NCBI GenBank assembly: GCA_950097015.1
Contig: CATNEN010000038.1
Span: 12,518,001 to 12,582,000, forward strand
Reading direction: 5' to 3'
DNA length: 64,000 bases
Source: Macrostomum hystrix
Lineage: Eukaryota > Platyhelminthes > Macrostomidae
Part shown: piece after piece, positions 24,001 to 30,000 of the stretch
Position numbering within the stretch: position 1 is the stretch's first letter
Layout: each line of letters opens with the position of its first letter
The notes under the pieces: generated by a model
The model's input: only the letters and a program-made list of their open reading frames with translations
Told to the model about the DNA's origin: nothing
The model's database searches: none
Program-made: the position numbers and the translations under genes

Positions 24001-27000
24001 TCAAGCCACGAGAAGCATCCACGATAGTATGGTTGGACTGTAATTTAGGGTTGGACGATCAACTGCCTGCTTTTTGATTTAATGAAGCAGATTTAAGTAC
24101 GTTAAATTCAGCATACTTACAACGGCACGTGTTGAGGTCGGCTGAGGATGTAAATGCAATATTGTTTGACCAACGCATTACTGGAAACCTGCGGTCGAAA
24201 TTTACAAATGTTTAATTTAACGATTATATAAACACTATGGCCAATTCTAAATGGGTAAGCAGTTAAAAATAATTTTCCTATTGAATAAATTTACTGTGCA
24301 AAAAGGAACTGTGCAAAAAAGTACAACTGCAACAGATAGCTGCAACAGATGACGAATCTTTAAGTAAGTGTATAATTTTTTTTACCTATTCCTTCCAATG
24401 AAAGGGTTGTAGCCTAGTGGGCGTCGGACTCACGACTTGAACGTCGGGGATTCGATTCCAGACTCCACTCCATAGAAAAATGTGTGTCCTATAGAAGGCC
24501 ACTTAACTCTGTAACACTAAATCTCTTCACCCAGCTGTTTAATTGGTACAAGCATTAGCTGGGGTAATTAAGGGTGGGTGTGGCAACCCGCAGTCCATAG
24601 ACTGAACAGCCTTTTGCGCGGCTGTCCAGATGCTCCACGCAATAGCTGTGGCTGTGCTCCGAGCGGCATTTTTTACGCGAAAAGGCTAACCTATAATGTA
24701 AGAAAATACCACAGATTCTATATTACCTATATTCTATATTCTATATATTAGGTAATATAGAATCTGTGCTTGCTCAGCGTTGTCCAATTTTCTTTTTTTA
24801 ATAGCTTTTATTGAATGCGGTAAAAATTTTCTATGGTCTAGAAATAGCCTCTAATTGCAAGCATTCTCTAGATGCATTGTTTACCGTGCTTGCTTCCCGT
24901 AGGCTGACTTCAACAAAGCCTAATCTGTTCCAGCTATTGTTTTTCTGATGGCTACGATCGCATAGTGGAGTTAGGCCTATGATACCGTCTAGGCTGGAGT
25001 CGCAACTTCCTCGATCGGCTCAGTAAGCGGTTGAGAAAGTCATTCAGCGTCCTAAATCATGCAAAATGACTTCCTCTTTTGAACAAAGAGATTTCGCAAT
25101 AGGAGGTCTTGCAATCCTTTGCTTTAGTCAACGATCAATATGTTAAACAGACAATGGTGAATGCTGGAAGGAATCGGAAGAAATAGGAGCCAAAAATGTA
25201 TTTCAGTCGATCTGACGTTCGACAAATACAATCGATTGGAAAATAGAGAATGTCCTCGCTCTACCTAAAGACAGTGAGCGCTAAAAATCACTGCGAAACA
25301 ATTGTGGAAAGAATCGATTTTTAGAACAGCTTAGCATAAACAATGATGCTATGTGATTGGGGCATCACGACCATTGCTTTTTAACGCACTGCAGGTAGAA
25401 ATGATGCTGCCACCAAAGCCTTCAGCCTTCTTGATTCAAATTAGGAAAATAAATGAGTTAAACAAGAATTCACACAGACTACTCTCATTTTTCATAAGAA
25501 TTTCTTAGAACTTCATCGCAAAATCTTGGCGCAGAAAAGTACCTTCGCAGTCTCGCTATTGTTCGATTCTCATAGAATATTCAATTAAATATGATATGGA
25601 CTATGCACTATAACTGATATTCTCACCCATTATAGCTGGTTTGCTGTGTACATGTGTTCTCAATCTCCTGATCGAAAAATCGTCCTTTGTAGCCGCTGAG
25701 ACAACGAAACCGAACGGAGAAGCCGTTTGTGACTTCCAGTCGGCTGCTGGACGGAGCTGGCGAGATTGGCCTCGACTGGGAGCCCGGTCTGGCCACACCT
25801 TGCCAGCAAATGCGGGCTGAAGAAACGAGTACGCTGATGCTGCTATTACGTAGTCTGTAAATACTGCTCAATTTTAATACCAAAAACTGTATTTTAAAAT
25901 TACCTTTACATGTTGGAACAACGACTGTGGCATTATTGTTAAATAGCTCCGTAGTTGTTACAGCTGGATAATCAAACGATGTGTACGCTATGCTCCAGAT
26001 TGTGGCATTGGTGCACAGAAGCAAGGCCTGCTTGGAACCGACGTCGCTTTTGCGATAGAACTCCATGTTTGAGTCCACACAGGAAACTTCAAAAGCCGTC
26101 TGAGCAGTGAAGTTTACAGACGGGTCTGTTCCAGCACTTTTCAGTTGGACCACGTGACTTGAATCGAACACTGGGACTTGCGGACACCGGATTACTGAAG
26201 AACAGTAGCGCCAAGGAAACAATACTATTATTAACAGTAGAAGCACCCACGGCGGGCTTTTCAAACTCCCACATTCTTCATGTTTCTGTATCTCCCAAAA
26301 TATCCAAGCCAAGAAAATCCTGAGTATGGGCAAAAATTTTCCGCTATATCCGATCGAACAACTTCCAGAATCACAAAACATCGGTATCGTCGAGATTTTC
26401 AACGATTCTCGTCGGGGTGTCTGGTGGCAAAAACAACCACCATGTCGGCTATTACAGATCAATGTTAGTTGTCCTTGTCACCAGGTTCTTCGACAAGAAT
26501 CGCTGAACATCTCGACGATGCTGACTCGGCTTTGAAAGTTAGTTCATCGTGTACTTTCCCAGGGATGGATAGCATGGTCTTTCTGCTGATAAGGCAGAGA
26601 TAGATTGACACATTCTCAAATTCATTACTGACCTTCACATTCAAGAATCGGCTGGGCAATGAGCTGCCTCGGTAGCCTGATATCTAGGCCAGCAGTGCCT
26701 TTGTTATACAGCTCAACAAGCCAGCCATCCATCTGGCATGTTAGATTTGCACTGTTGACCAGAACATCATAGTTGACGATTCTGTAGCCAGCAGGCTTCA
26801 GGCAGCTGTAAGTGGCGCTAGCCAGGAAAGAGTTCGGCTTGCCAAGCACGCCAGCGTTGATATTTGATGCCACCATTGAACTTGAATTGAGCGGACTGCA
26901 CATGAAAGCTAAAAAAATTGACAATTGATTGTTCTCTTAAAATATCCAGTGGTACATATGTTTTGGCTGGTGTTTTTCCCATCCAGCCAGCAAACCCGAC

Positions 27001-30000
27001 TTGAAAACTCAAATAAAACTATCAGCTTACGAGTGCATTCTGGTAGAACCGGTGAAATGTTTCCAAGCAGTTCTGTGGGCCCCATAATGTCTGGCCGTGA
27101 GTCGCCGATTGTGAAGAAGGTGCTCGACCAGCCTCTGCCTTCCTGACAGTCCAGTAGGAGCCAGTTTGAGTCATTGCTATTTTGGAAATAGGTTCCTTTC
27201 CCAGCTCTGCAGGTGACTCTTATTTGATTACCAACTGAATTCAACTGACCAGTTGGCTTACTAGAGTTGTAAAGGTACTGGCTGGAATCAATGGTCACAT
27301 TGGTGCACACCGGAGCTGCAAATTAGGACGTTAAATGCGTATTTATTCTTTACCAGAATTTTTCATACATAAGGATGGGTTTTTCGGGAACCCAACACAA
27401 CTAAACACAACACGACCCCCTAACCCAGAACACCCACAGTAGTAAGCAGCTTACAGACGCACGGAGGTAACACTGGCACTTGGTGAGCCAAAAACTCAGA
27501 GAACTGAACGGTCAGGCTGGAGCCAGCTTGAATGCTGAAAGTCTGCCACCAACCCTCGCTCTCCAAGCACTGCAGCTGCAACAAGTTGGACTGATTGGTG
27601 CCAGCAAAGATGTAGCTAGGGTTGATGCTGCAAGTTACATTGATGAGGCTGCCGACAGCATTAAGCGAATCCGCTGGGCTGCTAGAGTTGTACAGATACA
27701 TGCTAGAATCGATGGTTAAATTGCTGCATTGGTTGCCTGAAATTTCATATTTTCAAAATACTTTTTTCAGCAAAACGAGCAAAATAAAATAACAAAGACC
27801 CGACTCTCCAAAAATTGGAGAAATCTGTTTGTTTAGTTAATCAGAAACATAATCACGACATTGTTGACACAATGCCTGGTACGGAAGTTCCATCTATATA
27901 AAACTGACTGAATATCAGAATGAAAATGAAGCTATGAACAGACAGCAAACAACAGGATAAACTCGTAGATTTTTAGAAAAGAATATTCCTTATGTGTTAG
28001 CCAGTCAGCCTACACTGGTCCGATAATTGGGCTTTGTCAGGGAGTTTTGTCCAGATTCTGCCTTCAGCTACGAGTATGATGCAGAGCTCTACAGCTTGCA
28101 GGTTCTCACAATTTCACACTTATCGATCGTTCTTGTTTCCATCCATTATTTTCGTCAGTCTGCTTCACGTGCGAGACGTTGTATCAGGGAAACCGCAAAG
28201 CTTTCAAATAAAAGAAAAACGGATTTTAGGCAGTTCTATTTTTCAGCGCTGCCTAAAAGCATCGGCAGAGTGACAGAGGCTGAAACTCCACAGGCTGCCG
28301 TGCCATCGCATGCGCCAGCCGTGAGTTTGATCGGATGTGAGAGCCAGTTGCATCCTGCAGCGCAAACAGTCGCCACAGTTTTATCGCACGAGCAACTTTC
28401 TTTCAGCCTTTATTGTTTGAGTAAAACAAAATACACCATGAAAGAGGTTTCATGTTCAAGCTTTTCTCAATATGTTACTTTCATGTTGCTATCACTACAT
28501 GAAAGTAATTACCATCTAAGCAGTGCTGAAAATTATTAAGACATGCTAAAATGCCGAATACAGGAAACTAACTAAATTCCTTACCAGTAGATATATAGAC
28601 CGGGCTGTATTTCAAATACCCACGGCCTACTTCACGATAGATCCAAAACCGAATGACCGATTTTCGTTAAAGTCCACAATGTGGATTAAAAAATTAACCC
28701 TTTACGATAAACTAGCTTTCAAAGCCGTCTGACATCAGCCACGTCGAGATATTCAACGATTCTTGTCGAAGACCCTGGTGACAAGGGCAACTAACAATGC
28801 TCTATGTAAACCTCTATGGCGAGTCCCTATTGGCTAAATAGTATCAAAATTAACTGAATAATTAATACAATATACTTAATAATAGCCAACAATGCAACAT
28901 TATGAAATTTTGTGAGCAATATAAAATATACTTATATTGCTGATTTTTTGCCAGAATAATTCCCGAAGAAAATCGTTGAATATCTAGAAGATTCCGATGT
29001 TTTGTGATTCTGGAAGTTGTCTCGTCGGATAGAGCGGAAAATTTGAAGGCCGCGTTCTTGATTTTTAGGTGAATAGTTGAATATTTTAGGGCTAGGTAAA
29101 GATAAAGGAAAAATGTGGGTATTTTAAATTGGACTGGAAGATGCTGTTTAGCTTCAATTACTTAGTCGATTCTTCAGTAATCAGAAATGAGTTAATAGGC
29201 CGTATGAATAAAGTGAGCAATTGCTCACGAGTAAATGCTCCTACTTTGAGCAACCGCTCACTTTTCGTATGAATAATGATTTATCTCAAACTTCGAGCAA
29301 TTAGTTCCCAGCCACCCGAGCAGTTGCTCAGCGAATTTGTACCATAGACCAAATGGTGATCAAAACACTTCCCTCTTCTTTGCTGTTTAATGGAACGAAC
29401 GAGGCTCGCCTCGCAAGCAAGATTTGCTACGTGGTATGACAAAAATGTCGACTCAAGACGAAGACGATGAGATTTTCGTTCGCTGCGTGATGCTGAATAG
29501 GTGCCACAGAGCAATTGCTCGAGGGGTGAACACGAACTCTTAAGACAATCATGGTGAGCATTTGCTCAGCAGCAAGCACTCACTTTATTCATTCTGAATT
29601 GAGAATCTCGTAGACTTTGAGCAATTGCTCACTTTATTCATACGGCCTTATATAGGCATGAATAAAGTGTAAGATCTATCGATTCAGCAACAATGACTCA
29701 AAATATTTGCTCTTGTTTTAGATTTAGACTGAGCTCCAAATGATTTTATCTGTCCTTTTTTCTCAAACCCAAAAACGTAGCATTTTAAAGTTAGCACTGC
29801 ACTGAGAACTGTTATAAGCTTTAGCACCGATGATGCTGCGAGCATGCAGTAAAACAAAATCTACCCTGCATTTTTAAGTCTAACGCAACCGCAAAGACAA
29901 GCACAATAGTTAACCTTGTTTGTCATGGAGCAAAACTGCAGTCTGTCCAACTTACTGCTTTGGGTAGACGCGACTAGGTCAACAGTCACTAGCGAAATTA

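Noticed and set aside
28027-28539. 170-codon plus-strand open frame in the first L intron
   Set aside because: No domain, no convincing start codon, no splice partner, and its composition is like the surrounding intron.
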